A stretch of 64,000 bases of DNA from Cystobasidiopsis lactophilus (taxonomy: Eukaryota; Basidiomycota; Agaricostilbomycetes; Agaricostilbales; Chionosphaeraceae). The first letter of the stretch is position 1; every line of letters begins with the position of its first letter. The notes under the pieces were generated by a model that was given only the letters and a program-made list of their open reading frames with translations, did not search any database and was not told the DNA's origin. Both the position numbers and the translations under genes were made by a program. The stretch spans positions 3,828 through 67,827 of the forward strand of contig BCIO01000004.1 in assembly GCA_001599975.1 (NCBI GenBank), in the 5' to 3' direction. Of this stretch, positions 11,701 through 24,872 are shown piece after piece.

Positions 11701-12071
11701 GCGGCTGCTGCTGTTGAGTACGGCGACGGCTGCTGCCTGGGCGAGGAGGCGGGCACGGGGGAGCCAGCGGGGGAAGTGGCGTCGCGCTTGCTGAGCTTGC
11801 GGATCAAGTTGGATCTGGCCTCGATGCGCGCCTCGCCCGGCGGTTCGGCGTTGATGATTGAAGGGCTGAAGACTGAATAGGTCGGGCTGTCGTCTTCCTG
11901 CTTGGAAGCCAGGTGGCGCCTCGCGATGGAAGACAGCCGCTCAGGAGGGCCCGCGGGCACGAAGCCAGAAGAGGCAGTCAGTTGCTGCGTGGGCGAGCCC
12001 GACTCGAGCCGGGACAGGGCCAGCTCCCGCGCCCGCTGCGATTCAGTCCGAGCCAGCGGCGGCGCACTCAT
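8739..12071 (-). CDS. Sec7-domain Arf guanine-nucleotide exchange factor, Syt1-like, with PH domains
   Basis: Exons 12071-11355, 11286-11222, 11149-9487 and 9422-8739 give 1042 residues in phase. Order: disordered Ser-rich N-terminus with a conserved EFRAYRHTYERDRDSAFAKL segment; a PH-like strand set (VVNANTVKDRYLFLFTDLLV, about residue 345); a Sec7 domain (from NDPKKAITTLVMKGG to YCNPALALDP, about 440-560); a C-terminal PH domain (FSVERAFMKHTFQLAFVN..DKWLEELHD); and a Ser-rich tail. Sec7 proteins load GTP on Arf GTPases at Golgi and endosomal membranes. The usual catalytic FRLPGE motif reads LRLPND here, so the glutamic finger appears replaced by Asp. The assignment to the Syt1 group is by architecture and remembered sequence. 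Confidence 0.85.
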
Positions 12072-12209
12072 CGCAAACTGCTGTGGCTGGGTGAACGCGG
12101 GTCAAGAACGAGCTGGCGTCGCCGAGAATGCAGCCCTCGCCCCGGTTTCCCGACTTGTGGCGCATGATGGCTCGCTATTAGGAGTGTTACAAGGGTCCCA
12201 TAGTCCATT

Positions 12210-13241
12210 CTAAAGTAACAGTACAATCCATAACCCGGCCAGCACCGAGGGAGTCCAACACAGCAACAATAACAATGGACGACGGCCCAGGTGAACAATA
12301 GACAATGCGGACGAGCTGTTGCCCGTGATCGTGAGGTTGCCCCGACCTTGAGAGGTGGTCGCTGTGTCGGTCTCAGACACGCCCGTTGGGTCCAGAATGG
12401 CTCCAGCTGAGGCCGTCGAGGAGGAGCTGGTGGAGGTCGACGTCGAAGGCACAGAGGAGTTGGTGGCGGACTGCGAGTTGGTGGCCGTCGAGGTGTTGGT
12501 CTGCGTGACGACCACCGCCGTGTCTTCGGTTACCACAGCTGTCGAAAGCGAGACCGAGTTGGCGTCCGCTTTTGCTCCCACGTACGAGCTGTTTTGGTTC
12601 TTCGTCAGAGGCAGACTCTCTCAAAGGATTCTATGAGAACCTTACTGTGTGCCATAGAATGCCGCAGCATCGCAGTATGCCTGTTATCCCAGAGTAAAGC
12701 AATTGAGCTCCTGTGCGGTTGTTGGTGGGATCAAGAAGAAAAGGAAACCCACATTCGTCAGAGCCGCCGTCTGGTCGTTACATTCCGGCGTCACAGACTG
12801 TTGAATGGAGATGATTCAGCCGAGTCCCAAGAAGAGGAAGTCTGGAGAGGAACGGTAGGCGCACCCCGTCGAAGCAGGCCAGCTCCCCCGCTTGTCTATT
12901 CACACAGGCGCACGACAAGTACTTGGCTACTCGCGCCTCGTCAAAGGAGAATGTGGTGAGTGAAAGGGGCAACTCACGAACGTCGTCCGTGGAGCAATTC
13001 GACCTGCCTGCCGAGTTCAAGAGGGAGGCGCTGAAAGAAGAGAAAGCGTCCGGCCAACGTACATCAGCTTGCCAATGCAGTCCGAGATGGCCTTGGTGCA
13101 GGGCGGGCCAAGCGCTGTCGTCGTGAACACCGAGAAAGAGCTGGACTGCGCTGTTGGCTCCAGGAAAACAGTGGGCACATCGACGGCCGAGATCAAGGCT
13201 GGCCAGCAGAAGAGGACGGAGAAGAAGAGGGGCAGGTACAT
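12210..13241 (-). CDS. Secreted Cys-containing, Ser/Thr-rich, probably GPI-anchored protein
   Basis: Six exons (13241-13063, 13030-12978, 12926-12904, 12797-12753, 12680-12646, 12588-12210) are mutually in phase and encode 237 residues. The protein starts with a signal peptide (MYLPLFFSVLFCWPALISA). A small Cys-rich module follows, with seven Cys including CTKAISDC, SNCSTDD, LSCACS, PECND and AYCDAAAFYG. Then come a Ser/Thr-rich stalk and a C-terminal hydrophobic tail (PLLLLLCWTPSVLAGLWIVL) preceded by small residues, as in GPI-anchored proteins. The Cys pattern recalls CFEM-like extracellular modules, but the match is not strong enough to name. Some exons are only 23-53 bp, so individual borders carry risk. 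Confidence 0.65.
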
Positions 13242-14449
13242 ATGTTAATTAATAGGAGACGGGATATGATGGAAGACAGGCAAGGTCGTCGACGGAGAGA
13301 GAGGAAGAGTCCTGAACAGAGACGAGCTCGCAGCTGAGTGTTCGCCGTACAGGGCTTCTGTCTTCTTCCGGTGGCAGATGCCGCGGGGCCCGAGATCAAG
13401 TAATGGGAGCCGAGATACACTGTCGAAAGAGTCTGGGCGTCGTCGTGGCAACGAAAGCGAGAGGAAGGCATCGAGTCGAGTTCGCCACATCGGACGCCGC
13501 CGCGCGAAGGTGGACCAAAAAGCCTAAACATGGCTGACTCCAAATTGAACACTGGCATCCGTTTCATTCCTGCAGAACAATTCAAAGTGGCAATGGATCT
13601 GCTTGTGGAGACCAAGTCAAGTTCGAGGGCAGAAAGAGCAGCGCGGCGAGCGAATCAGCGCGCAACGGGACTCGCATAGATTACGGGGCCCATTGCCACT
13701 TTCAGCAACAGCACAGAGCAAGGCAAAGAAGGCTGGATGGACGTCCGGGAGCAAGGCGAACGAGCAGCAGGCCATGAACGGGAAGCGAGCTTGAGCCGAA
13801 GCGCAGAGCATTCAGAGGGCTCTCGCGGTCGAACGTCGAGTTGCCTGGTCTCCTTTACTGCCTGGTCGTTTGCTTGTGGCCGCATCTCAGTGATTGGGAT
13901 GAAAGACGAGTGCTCGCTTCCATTCATTGGCCCGCCCAATGCCCCAAACTGGATCTCTCAATTTGGTGCATGCAAAGCCTGCTGCCCAGGTCTCATGACG
14001 GAGAGCTGGTCCCTGGAGTGTTATTAGTGCGAGTCCTGCCTTTGACTGGCGAGCTTGCGAAGGCGTCGCACGCCGAGATTTCAGTCAATACAGATGCGCC
14101 TTCTCTGTCTGGACGTGTTTCGCAATCTTTTGTTGGCCTCTGAACACCTTCTGTGTGCCTTTTGTTTACCTCTGGACAAGGAGAAGGATCTTCGGTATGG
14201 GAAGTGTCCGTACCGTCCCTCTTCCAAGACCCAGTCGCCTTTCTGTTTCCGCTCGCTTTCTCTGCCTCCACCATATTGGGTGATGGCAGCCCCCCGCTTT
14301 CACTCCGGGAATGAGCAATACAATGAGCGATGCAATCTTGGAAATGCCTTCCACAAGCACGACGGTAACGACATTCCATTCCTTCGATTTATCGCGGCGA
14401 TTTGACCGGGCGAAAAGGTCGTCATCGAGATGGCTGTGCGGCGGCCTGG
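13242..14449. other. Intergenic region
   Basis: A 1.2-kb divergent spacer between the GPI-type gene and the eight-exon gene. A 49-codon ORF at 13530-13679 on the plus strand (MADSKLNTGIRFIPAEQFKV..) begins with ATG but has no recognisable relatives or supporting context. Nothing else was identified. Confidence 0.4.
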
Positions 14450-15523
14450 ATGCAAGCTAACGGCAAAGGTGACCTGTTACACGAGCCCAACGCGCTGCAT
14501 CCTGCCTTCACCTACATTCATCAAGACCGTGGTCGCCGGCTCGCAACTCTCTCCGGCCAGCTCGAAGGATATCTCTCAGACCTTGAAGGTGAGTTGAACC
14601 AAAATTTCCGCTCTTTTTCTTTCTGATGTCAAAAGAAACAGTTCGATTTAGGAGCATGCTGAGCAAGATTGTGCACCCGAAGCGCGGCGTGAAAGTCCTA
14701 TACAATGTCGGCTGCGATGGCGATGAGAAGACCGAAAAGCTTCGCGACTTTGGCCTTTTGTGCTTGTTGCAGTGCTGCAGGGCCGCTATGCAGATGGGGG
14801 TACGCCATGCTTGCCCTTCACTTAGATACAGAGGTTGATCACACATGTTTCTATAGTACCCGGCTTTCGCTTTTGTCTTGGATTGTAAGCATATACTCCA
14901 TCCAGGGCCACGCAGGATCCCACGCTAATGCTTGCAGGCCCCGAGCACGAGGTGGAATATATCAACCAGCACCGGGGCATGCATGCCCGTCGCAAGCCCC
15001 TGCGTGATATTGTACTGGATCTAGTCATTCCTAATTTTGTGCTTGCTTTCGACTTCAGGAATGGTGGCGGTCTTGGTGCCCAAGACTGTGAGACGATACC
15101 CTTGCCCTTTCCACCAAACGAACGATCCTAACCCATGCGCGATTATAACAAGATGATTACTTTAGCACAGTCAGGGAGGCGCAACCCAAAGAAAACCTTG
15201 GACATCTCGGGCTTTTGGGCACTCATGAGGTCCATCGAAACTTCCTGCAGTGTGCGTCGGCTCCTTGTGTGGGTTGGCACCGCCGCTGACCACCAACGAA
15301 TGGCCTTCAGATGTCGCGTCGACCCGCCATGTCGTCATTGACTCCGGAATTCAACCCCCCCAGGCCGCTAAGCACATCGCGGACAAAGAAACGGCAGCCG
15401 AAGTCGACCTGTGCTGGCGTTACCCATTTGGCGAATACGACCAGGTAGGTTACGTCTTCCCGGATCTGGTACGATACCTTCTAACTGGAGGAAGCTTGTG
15501 CTCAGTTCATTTTTTTCGGATAA
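14450..15523 (+). CDS. Unrecognised 221-residue protein, eight exons
   Basis: Exons 14450-14588, 14642-14799, 14857-14884, 14938-15011, 15059-15087, 15166-15251, 15311-15444 and 15506-15523 keep frame across all seven introns. This supports a real gene although no family is recognised. Visible features: a charged N-terminal half with KLRDFGLLCLLQCCRAAMQM, a WWRSWCPRL segment, and a distinctive C-terminus (HVVIDSGIQPPQAAKHIAD, then WRYPFGEYDQFIFFG). There is no signal peptide or clear membrane segment, so it is probably a soluble intracellular protein. The true start could be further upstream. ATG 14450 is the first ATG in frame after an upstream stop-free stretch with only non-ATG codons. Confidence 0.6.
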
Positions 15524-15849
15524 CGCAGCGGGCATGTCGCACAGGGCAAAGCGCCGGCGGACCTCTCGCCTTCTTCTCCATTGTACTTTGCCGTTACCTA
15601 GACCTAATAGCTAATCTCCCCATATACCGTGATCGCCTTTACCACTCGCGTTCTGAGATGCCCCCGGCAGGCTTGCCCGCCTTCGCCCCAACCGGGAGTC
15701 GCATCGGGAGTAGCACCAGTAGGGCCACTTGTCTTCTGGCTATGAAGCATCATATCAAATGTCTACTACTTAACATACGATAAAACATCCGAGAGTCCTT
15801 TTGATTAAGTCGCCCAACCATTCGCCACCAACACCACCACCTCCGCCTT
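15524..15849. other. Convergent intergenic gap
   Basis: A 326-bp tail-to-tail spacer. No coding or RNA signal was seen. Confidence 0.5.
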
Positions 15850-17037
15850 CTAAGCCTGAGCGATACACATGGTGGAAGCAGCCGACACGGTCGACGTCGA
15901 TCCCGTTGGGCACGAGTACGAGCAAACTGGCGTAGGTACCGGGCTGTTGTTCTGGTCGGGTGCGGTTCCTACGCTGCAAACGGGCAAGACGAATCCCCCG
16001 ACTGCTCCGTGCCCTCAGTCTCCCACCTCGCAAACTTTTCCAAGGGAGAACGAAAGAACGGACCTGAAGTAGGAGGGCAAGCATCCGCAGCGCAGGTGTA
16101 GCTGCAAGTTGCAGCTGGCAAGAGGCAAGAGCCGATCAAGTTGGTAATGGTGCAGTCCGAGGAGGCTTTGCAAGTCCCGGGCAAAGGGACAGAAGCGGTG
16201 TTAGCTGCAGGTTGAACGCCCGGTTTGAGGGTGCAAGACGCTGGCCCAGCTGGTGCGGATGCTAGTTCGAAAGACTGCGAGTTGCTCTACCCCCTTTCTG
16301 TAATTAGCCCAAACGTAAAACCAAGGTAGAAAGAAAGGGGGTTTAAGACGCACGCAAAAGAAGTCGCACTGGGAGAAGGTGCCGGTGACCAAGCAAGAGG
16401 TGGCGGTGAGGGCTCCGAGGGACCAGAGGTTGGTGGAGCAGATCATGCCGCCACAGCAGTTCTGGCCGTCGTTACAGGGTGTAGGGAGGACTGGCGCGGT
16501 GGTTAATGTTGACGAGGGAGCGGAGGTCAAAGTGGGATCAGGGGCAGAGGCAGGAGGAGGAGGAGGGGGCGTCAAGTAATAAGTGGCCACCGACGTTCTT
16601 GTCACGGGCGAGGTGATCGTTCTGAGGATGGGGGCGGCGGGGGCGCCTTGGGAGGAGGTGGACTGGGTGAGGGTGAGGACTTGGTTGCTGGTGATGAGCG
16701 CGGTGGACTTGGTGAGGCCCGAGGGTGCGTTGTCAGAGTTTTCACTGATTGAAGAAGACCCAGAAGAGCAGGTGTTGGTGGCAGCCCTCCTGAAGATGCC
16801 GGCCTTGGACAGGGACTGTTTGAGGAGGGGAGGGGATTTGGGCGAGTCGTGGGCGAGCTGGAGGACGGCGACGATCATGGCCAGGGCGACTATAACAATG
16901 GCGGAGGCGATGAGGCGGACTTCCCTGCGTTCTTGTCGGCGGCTTCGAAGGCGCCGGGTGGCGGGGGACAATGGGGCCGCCCTCATTGTTGCCGCCCGGC
17001 TGAAGCCCAGGACCAAGAGCGGCGTGGTCGGGGCCAT
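15850..17037 (-). CDS. Single-pass membrane protein with Cys-rich extracellular C-terminus
   Basis: Exons 17037-16354, 16274-16064 and 15968-15850 give 337 residues in phase. The N-terminus is strongly basic (RRLRSRRQERREVR) and is followed at once by a hydrophobic segment (LIASAIVIVALAMIVAVLQL), the pattern of a type II membrane protein. The rest is Ser/Thr/Pro-rich with a Cys-rich end (CNDGQNCCGGMICSTNLW, CKASSDCTITNLIGSC, CSYTCAADACPP, CSYSCPTG). The spacing of Cys suggests small disulphide-bonded repeats, perhaps binding carbohydrate or wall polymers, but the family is not recognised. Starts 10-40 codons further upstream are possible, because the frame stays open to about 17166. Confidence 0.7.
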
Positions 17038-17251
17038 AATCCTGGTTGTATAACAGAGGCTAGGAGACAGACAGGCAAGCACGGGAAGACGGAAGGGACC
17101 AGAACTCTGTGCCGGGGGGGGCATTGACAAAGGGAGGACCATGTTCTCGGGAGTGGAGCGCAGCAACCAGGCAGACCAGGCAGACGATGAGCTTGCCAGC
17201 TACGGCGTATGAGCAGGCCTTTGCAGTGGGTTGCCTATGAATGCATGATGC

Positions 17252-20200
17252 ATGAGACATGAGAGTGAGAGAGTGAGATGGATGCAGGGCGACAAACCGC
17301 GGTCTGCGCAGACGCTGCTCTCAACACGCTTACAATCCCAGGCAACTATCAGCCAGCAGCTTTCAGTTTACTTTCAAGAGAGGAGCCAAGCCGAGTTGGA
17401 GTTTGTCAAGAAACTCCAACGACTCAAGCCTCCCTCTTTGGCTTCCCAAGACTCGGGATTGACTAAAGCCCTAAGCATCATCCAAGCTGAGTTAGCAGCA
17501 ACCATCAGCCAGCATGACTCGTTCGCCCACAACATTCAACACTCAATAGCCACTCCCTTATCCTCGACTAACAATCAAGAGCAGCGTTACAAGGGTTTGG
17601 ACTCGCAGGTTATTGCCATTGCCAGGGACCACGACGAGGCAGTTAAGCATGTCGCCAAGTCAACACTCAAAGCCAACAACAACAACAAGAAGGCAGCCCA
17701 GCTCGAAGCCGACCAATCCGAGCTGGCTTCCATCCAACAAGCTTGGCTTAACTTAGCCCCAGCCTACTTGGGTGCGGCTCAGGCTGCTGACAAAGCCAGG
17801 CTCGACAGCATCAAGGAGAACCTGGCCAAGTACATGACTTTGTTGTCCGACGCCGGCAGGGAGAGGATGGAGGCTGGTGCGTTCATTGCCCTTGTTCAGG
17901 CCCTTGTTCTATGGCCCAGACTCACAGCGTTAACATGGGCACACAGCCGAGAGGGGGTTGCTTGTGGTCCTAGGCTGGGAACCGGACGACGACCTGCAGA
18001 CCTTCATCCTCAAATCATCCACCTCATCATCCAGGGCCACCCCCGGCAACTCCGAGTTCGGCGCACTCGACCGAAGGGCTTCCGTCTCCTCCTACCAACC
18101 TCCACCAACTCGCACCAACCAACCAGCCCCTTCCATCAGGTCCAACCTGTCCGGCCATCAACAACAAACCCCGACCAAATCTGCTAAAGAAGGCGGCTTC
18201 CTCTCCGCCTTGTCCAACAAGATCAAGCCATCCATCAACCGCAACCGCTCCTCCTCCTATGGCAACATCGACCACGCCTCCTCCAACCCGACCTCCTCTC
18301 TAAGCCCACCACCACCGGCTATGGCCCAAGTCGCATCTACCAGAGGCACACAAGGGGGAGGGCACTTGCAGCAAGCCACAGACGCTTCTACAGACGACGA
18401 CAACGCCAACCTGCTCTCCTCTTCTCGCTCCATCGACAACGACCCGCCCTCGCCCTCTTTACAACCTCCCATCGCCCCCTCCCCTAAACTCCTCTCCGCC
18501 ACCCCCAAGGACAAATCCAAGCGGGATTCCATCTTGCCTTTTGGTTTGGGAGGCGGAAGGAGGAACTCCCTCGCCCGCTCCTCCTCCTCTTTGGGCAGGG
18601 GGTCGGCAGAGAGCACGCCCGCTTTGCCACCACAGCCTGCCACCGTGGCCATGACGCCCGCTTCTTCCGCCCAAGGCTTGGAGAGGGTCGAGGAGATCAC
18701 TCCTGTTGGTGGTGCAGCACCGAGGAATAACCCCTTTGCGGCTCCGGCCGAAGTGGGAGAGTCGCCCTTTCAGGTGCGTTTGGACCTTCCCCTTTATTAA
18801 GAAGACCCCTTCTTAATATCGTGCATGGTCCCATGCACAGAGTTCACCTTTGGAATCGGTGAGTGGGGTTGGCCTTACCTTAAGACAGTTTCATTGCTGA
18901 TCTGTCTTCTTCGGTCGCGCCCATTACAGACCACTACTAATGGCACTAATCTGGTCGACGCGGAAGGCTACAGCATCCCGCCTGCTAACTACAACGCCGA
19001 GCCGTGGGCTTCCACCGCTCTGTCCTCCGAGCCTCTAGAATCGTGCGCAGCGTTCCCTACCATATCATCTGTTAGTTGCAGCTGATGTGGGATCTCCCGT
19101 GGCGCACAGAACACCCAAGTTTAACGTAGACATCGCTCAGCAGCCCTCGCCCTTAAGGCAAGAGTCGGCGCAGGAGCGAGACGCGGCGCTGGAGCGCGTT
19201 CGGAGCACCCTTCTCTCCTCCCGATCGAGCTCGAGCAGCTCGACCCCCGGCGTGGCCAGAAGACAAACCACCAACCGAGGCCGGCGCGACGTCCGCAACA
19301 CCATCTACAACCCCTCCACCGACGACGTCCCCCTCTCCGTCCTCGCCGGCGTCTCCCCCATCTCCACTAACAGCATCGTCTCGCCCTTTTCTGCTTCTTC
19401 AGCCGATGCACCAGCGTCAGGCGTGCTGGGCAGCTTCCCCAACAGCCCCGTCCGCACCAATGGCCGGGCGGGCAGCCTGCTCTCCACCTCGTCCAGCCGC
19501 GAGTTCCTCTCGTCCGCCGCGCCCAACCCGTTCGAGAACCCGGAAGGTGGGGGACTGCGGGCCAGCATCCACGAGTCCATTTCCGTCCTCCACCGCCAGG
19601 GTCAGCCGCCGAGGGTCATGATCACCGGCGACATCTCCCTCCTCCTCCGCGGCGCCGCTCCCCCGTTCAACATCCGCATCGCCAAGTACGAGCTGCTCGA
19701 AAAGTCAGCTCCGAACGGCTCCTTCTTGTCCGCTCTGGCTGCTGGAAGCGAGCCGGGCGAGTACACTGTGGACTCGAGCGCTTTGAACTTGTCGGCTGGC
19801 CCGGTCACCGTCCTCAAGTACCACGTGCACATCCCGGAGGACAAGGTGGCCGACTTCATCCCTTTGTCGGTCACGCCGCTGTGGAAGTGCGAGGCGGACA
19901 AGACGAGCTTGATCATCAACTACACGGCCAACCCGGCGTGCTCGTTCACTTCCAACTCCAACTCGCCCTTTGAAGACGAAGCGACGTTGAAGGACCTCTC
20001 CTTCTTGATCCCCATCACCTCCACCGCCGTCTCCAACGTCCAATCTAAGCCCACCGCCATCTTCAACGCCGACAAGAAGCGCCTGCTGTGGAAGCTGGAC
20101 GAGCTCGCCCTGAGCAACTCGCAGCCGCAAAAGACGCTGGCCAGGTTCTCCGTGTCCGAAGCCTCGGCCGTCCAGCCGGTGTCCGTCAAGTGGCGCGTGC

Positions 20201-20325
20201 CCGGCAAGCTGGTCAGCGGCATCGGCCTCGAGCTCCTCGCTTCCCCCTCGGTCACCGACGGCAGCATCCAAAAGTTCGAAGAGACCGTCTTGGCCACCAC
20301 GTCGGGCAAATACCTGGTGGCTTGA
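17252..20325 (+). CDS. SYP1: F-BAR / muniscin endocytic adaptor (Syp1/FCHo-like)
   Basis: Exons 17252-17876, 17947-18773, 18841-18858 (an 18-bp microexon), 18930-19042 and 19110-20325 splice in phase to 932 residues. Residues 1-250 form an F-BAR-like coiled coil (STRLQSQATISQQLSVYFQE, then ERGLLVVLGWEPDDDLQTFI). A long Ser/Pro-rich linker follows. The last 270 residues are a muniscin mu-homology domain (GQPPRVMITGDISLLLRGAA..KYHVHIPEDKVADFIPLSVT..VKWRVPGKLVSGIGLEL). Family role: an early endocytic adaptor that bends membrane and recruits cargo, and in yeasts also affects septins. The N-terminus looks about 10-20 residues short of homologues, so an upstream exon is possible. Confidence 0.88.
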
Positions 20326-20458
20326 TCTTCGTTTTAAAATCCGCGCGACTTTTTGGGAAAAAGGTCACAAATTGTCCATTATAAGAATTTTGTGTGTGTA
20401 GAAAGTCTCTAAAAGGAAAGGGGTCATCCGTAATTGCAATAGGGCCAGCTGCAAAGCT

Positions 20459-21932
<1,474 letters not shown>

Positions 21933-22334
21933 GGTGGCTGCTATCGGAGAAAGTACCGCAGAGACCAGGAGAGCTCAAAGACGTAAAACCGGGCTAATGC
22001 TTCAAGCAGTACAAGCAAAGCGTCGCGCAATCAAACACAGGTCGAACGTAAGGTCAGGTTGCGGCTGAACTTGGGGCTACAGGCTTATCCGTGGATGGAA
22101 AAGAGTTCAACAGAACGATAGGCAAGTGCTGAAGATGACGAAGCACAGGTCGTGGGATCAGAAGAAGGGAGAGGGCAGCGGCTGCTCAGCGAAGCTGGGC
22201 GACGGAAGGGACCGAAAGTGGTATCGGTGGCAAGCGCCTCAAGTAGCAAAATTGGCTCTAGTTGATGGTATTTCATGAGGGATATATCGCACAGAAACGT
22301 AGGACTTGAAGGTTGCCGGGCAAACTGTCACGGC
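21933..22334. other. Intergenic gap
   Basis: A 400-bp spacer between the start of the aminotransferase gene and the end of the first P450, both on the minus strand. It presumably holds the aminotransferase promoter. No motif was recognised. Confidence 0.45.
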
Positions 22335-24525
22335 TCAAGAGTCTAAGAGGGTCACCCGAAGAGGCAGCTGTGTTCCCTCTGCTTCCCGGCCCAGAATGTA
22401 AGGCTTCATCACCAAGTTCGTTTTTCCGCAAAACTGGGGGCGAGAGTCGATTTCGGCAAACGCAAAGCGATCCAGCAAAATGACCAAGGCAATCTTCAGC
22501 TCCAGCATGGCAAACTTGTAGCCGATGCAGGCTCTGAGTGACAGCATGAGATCACAATCATCACCTGTTGTCACTGAAAAGGACAACTCACCTGGGTCCG
22601 GCGAGAAATGTTGCAGTGTGGCCAAAAGCGGCAAACAGCTTGTTGCCGTCCAGTGCTGCTTTCGAAAGGTTGATCCATCGCTTCGGATTGAACTGATCGG
22701 CGTCGTCCCCCCACACGTCGGTGCGGCGATTCATGCTTAAGATGCCAATCTGCAGAAACGTCCGCTTTGGGATTGGCAGGGCGCTAGTCTGAGAGCCATC
22801 CTTCAGGGTGACCGGGCTCGACAGGGGAAGGATATCATCCTGGTCAGGAGGAGTGAATAGCAGTATCGGCCCGAATCAAAGCTACGAACATAGGTGAGTT
22901 GCCGCGAGGTGTTGGACACGGGCGAGTGCAGCCGCAGAACCTCTTGCACTACAGCATTCAGCAATGGCAGTTCGGTAATTTGGTGGACCTGCGTGTCTGT
23001 GAGAATGTTGGAGCAGTCGATTCGCCGCACTTCAGCTCGAAGGTGATCTTGTATGGCAGGGTGCTGTGCCAATTCGAGCAGAGTCCAGGTCAGCGCGGTA
23101 GAGGTGGTCTCCTGCAGACAATTGCATCAAACTGGTGCTAAGAAAAGAGCAGGAAATTGAGTGAGCGTACGTGGCCAGCAAGCAGAAATGTGCTGAGTTG
23201 ACCTTCCAGCTCTTGCCGATCCATAGGGGCATTTTCTAATCTCATCTCTTGGACTGAACTTACGGTTTGTGAGTCGTGACACCTAAGAGACTGACACTAT
23301 AAAAAAGACATACGAAGCAGAGAGATCAAATCCTTGCGCTCATCCTTGGAAGACTCATCTGGGGCGGCCAGCGCTTCGTTGATGATTCGACTTTTCTCGG
23401 ACTGCATTGCTTGCATGAATCTGCCATGTCACACATTAGTACGCGTTCGAGTGACTGCACTTGCGGGTTCATCAGTCGAACGCGAACCTTTTGATCTCTC
23501 GTGATCGCCTGAGAGGAAGGTCAACGATAAATGGCTACACCAAAAGCTCAGTATAACTCATTGGACACTAGATAGGGAATGCAAGCCCACAAATGCGACG
23601 GCCAAGACGTAGAATATTTGCGACGCGAGCGATCCTTTGAGCGGATTCTTGCTATGGCAGAGCGTCAGCACAAGAAGACGACCAGCAGTCATTTGACTCA
23701 CAAAAGCTCTTCAAAAGCAAGGCCAAGCAGGTTGCCGTCCGTTCGCAAGGCATCGAATTGATCTGCACAGTTCATTAGTGGGCGTGAGATATCTAGATGC
23801 CGCGCAACTGCCTTACAGCCAAATCCAGTCTCCCCGATGATATCCAAAGTCAACTTAGAGAGCCAAGACTGAACGTCAAAGTCAAGGCTGGAAGCAGGTG
23901 TCTTGGCGTCTGTGAGAGACTGGCGGATCGTTTTGGCCCAACAATCGGCCAACACTTTTGATTTTTCCCAAAAGCACGGAGCAAAGCGGTTGATGTTGGA
24001 AGCTGCGAATGCGGGAGCGAGCAGGCGGCGTTGTCTTTTGTGCATGTCTCCCTCTGCGAAGAGCAGGCCATAGCCAAGCAGACTGGCCAAGTTCCCTCGA
24101 ACGCGGGAGGGTTTCCGATACTGGTAGGACTTGGTGAGAAGGACGTGTCGATAGGCGCGCATATCCATGATGTGCAGCCGCTCCTCTCCGAAGGCGCCTC
24201 GAAATCGGACGACGTTGCCAAATTTACGGTGCCAATAATCCAGTAGCACCGCTGGATCTCGCCTTTCAGCTGTCCCCGTACGGTTCAGTCGGTAGCCTTG
24301 GGATTGTGATTTGGGTATGCAAGCAGGTTGACGCACAAAAAAGAGGTTGGTCGCCTCTGAGGTACGAAAACGGCTCTGGCCCAGGGAAACAACGCAGAGG
24401 ACTCAGAAACTGAGGCCAAATGATGCACTTGTATATCAGCCAGGCAAGACCGAGGCCAGGCAAAGCCCTGAAAAGTCACAAAGAACATCGACCGTGCGCC
24501 GCGTCAAACTCGCGCACGGCGGCAT
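22335..24525 (-). CDS. Cytochrome P450 monooxygenase (cluster copy 1)
   Basis: A multi-exon P450 with all landmarks: an N-terminal membrane anchor (GLGLAWLIYKCIIWPQFL) and a Pro-rich hinge (CFPGPEPFSYLRGD); C-helix region RRLLAPAFAASNINRF; I-helix oxygen-binding LLAGHETTSTALTWTLLE; K-helix ExxR in VVQEVLRLHSPV; and haem loop FLAGPRACIGYKFAMLELK with the axial Cys. The downstream exon borders in the middle (about 23560-23250) are short and approximate. The first exon is proposed as only 8 nt (24525-24518), spliced to 24467. P450s hydroxylate or otherwise oxidise lipophilic substrates at the ER. This copy is 40-50% similar by eye to the other two and appears intact. The substrate is unknown. 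Confidence 0.93.
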
Positions 24526-24872
24526 TTGGGAAGCGCGGCACGAACAGCAGCAAAGCGAGCATATCCAGCGCCTCTCAGGAAAGTAATGAACGTCTACAGT
24601 CGGAATCTGTGGTCGAAGCATGACAAGAAAGGCCGCAGCAGCGCCGCGGATGCGAGCCGAGGCGGAAGCGTGTGGCAAAAAGGGGTCGACTATATCATTG
24701 TGAGCGTGTGTACATGGGCTATGCCAATATATAGAGAAAGACATCCTATGATCGTGATTCGTAGAGACGGTACAAAAATATTCGAAAGAAACCCGGAACA
24801 GGAGGAGACCAAGAGGCCAAGAGGAACTGGTATGTGAAACAGGCGAATGGGCGGAGGAAAGGGCGTGGAAGT

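Noticed and set aside
13530-13679. 49-codon ORF starting MADSKLNTGIRFIPAEQ
   Set aside because: It has a plausible ATG but no partner exon in phase, no relatives recognised and no context. It is left as part of the intergenic entry.
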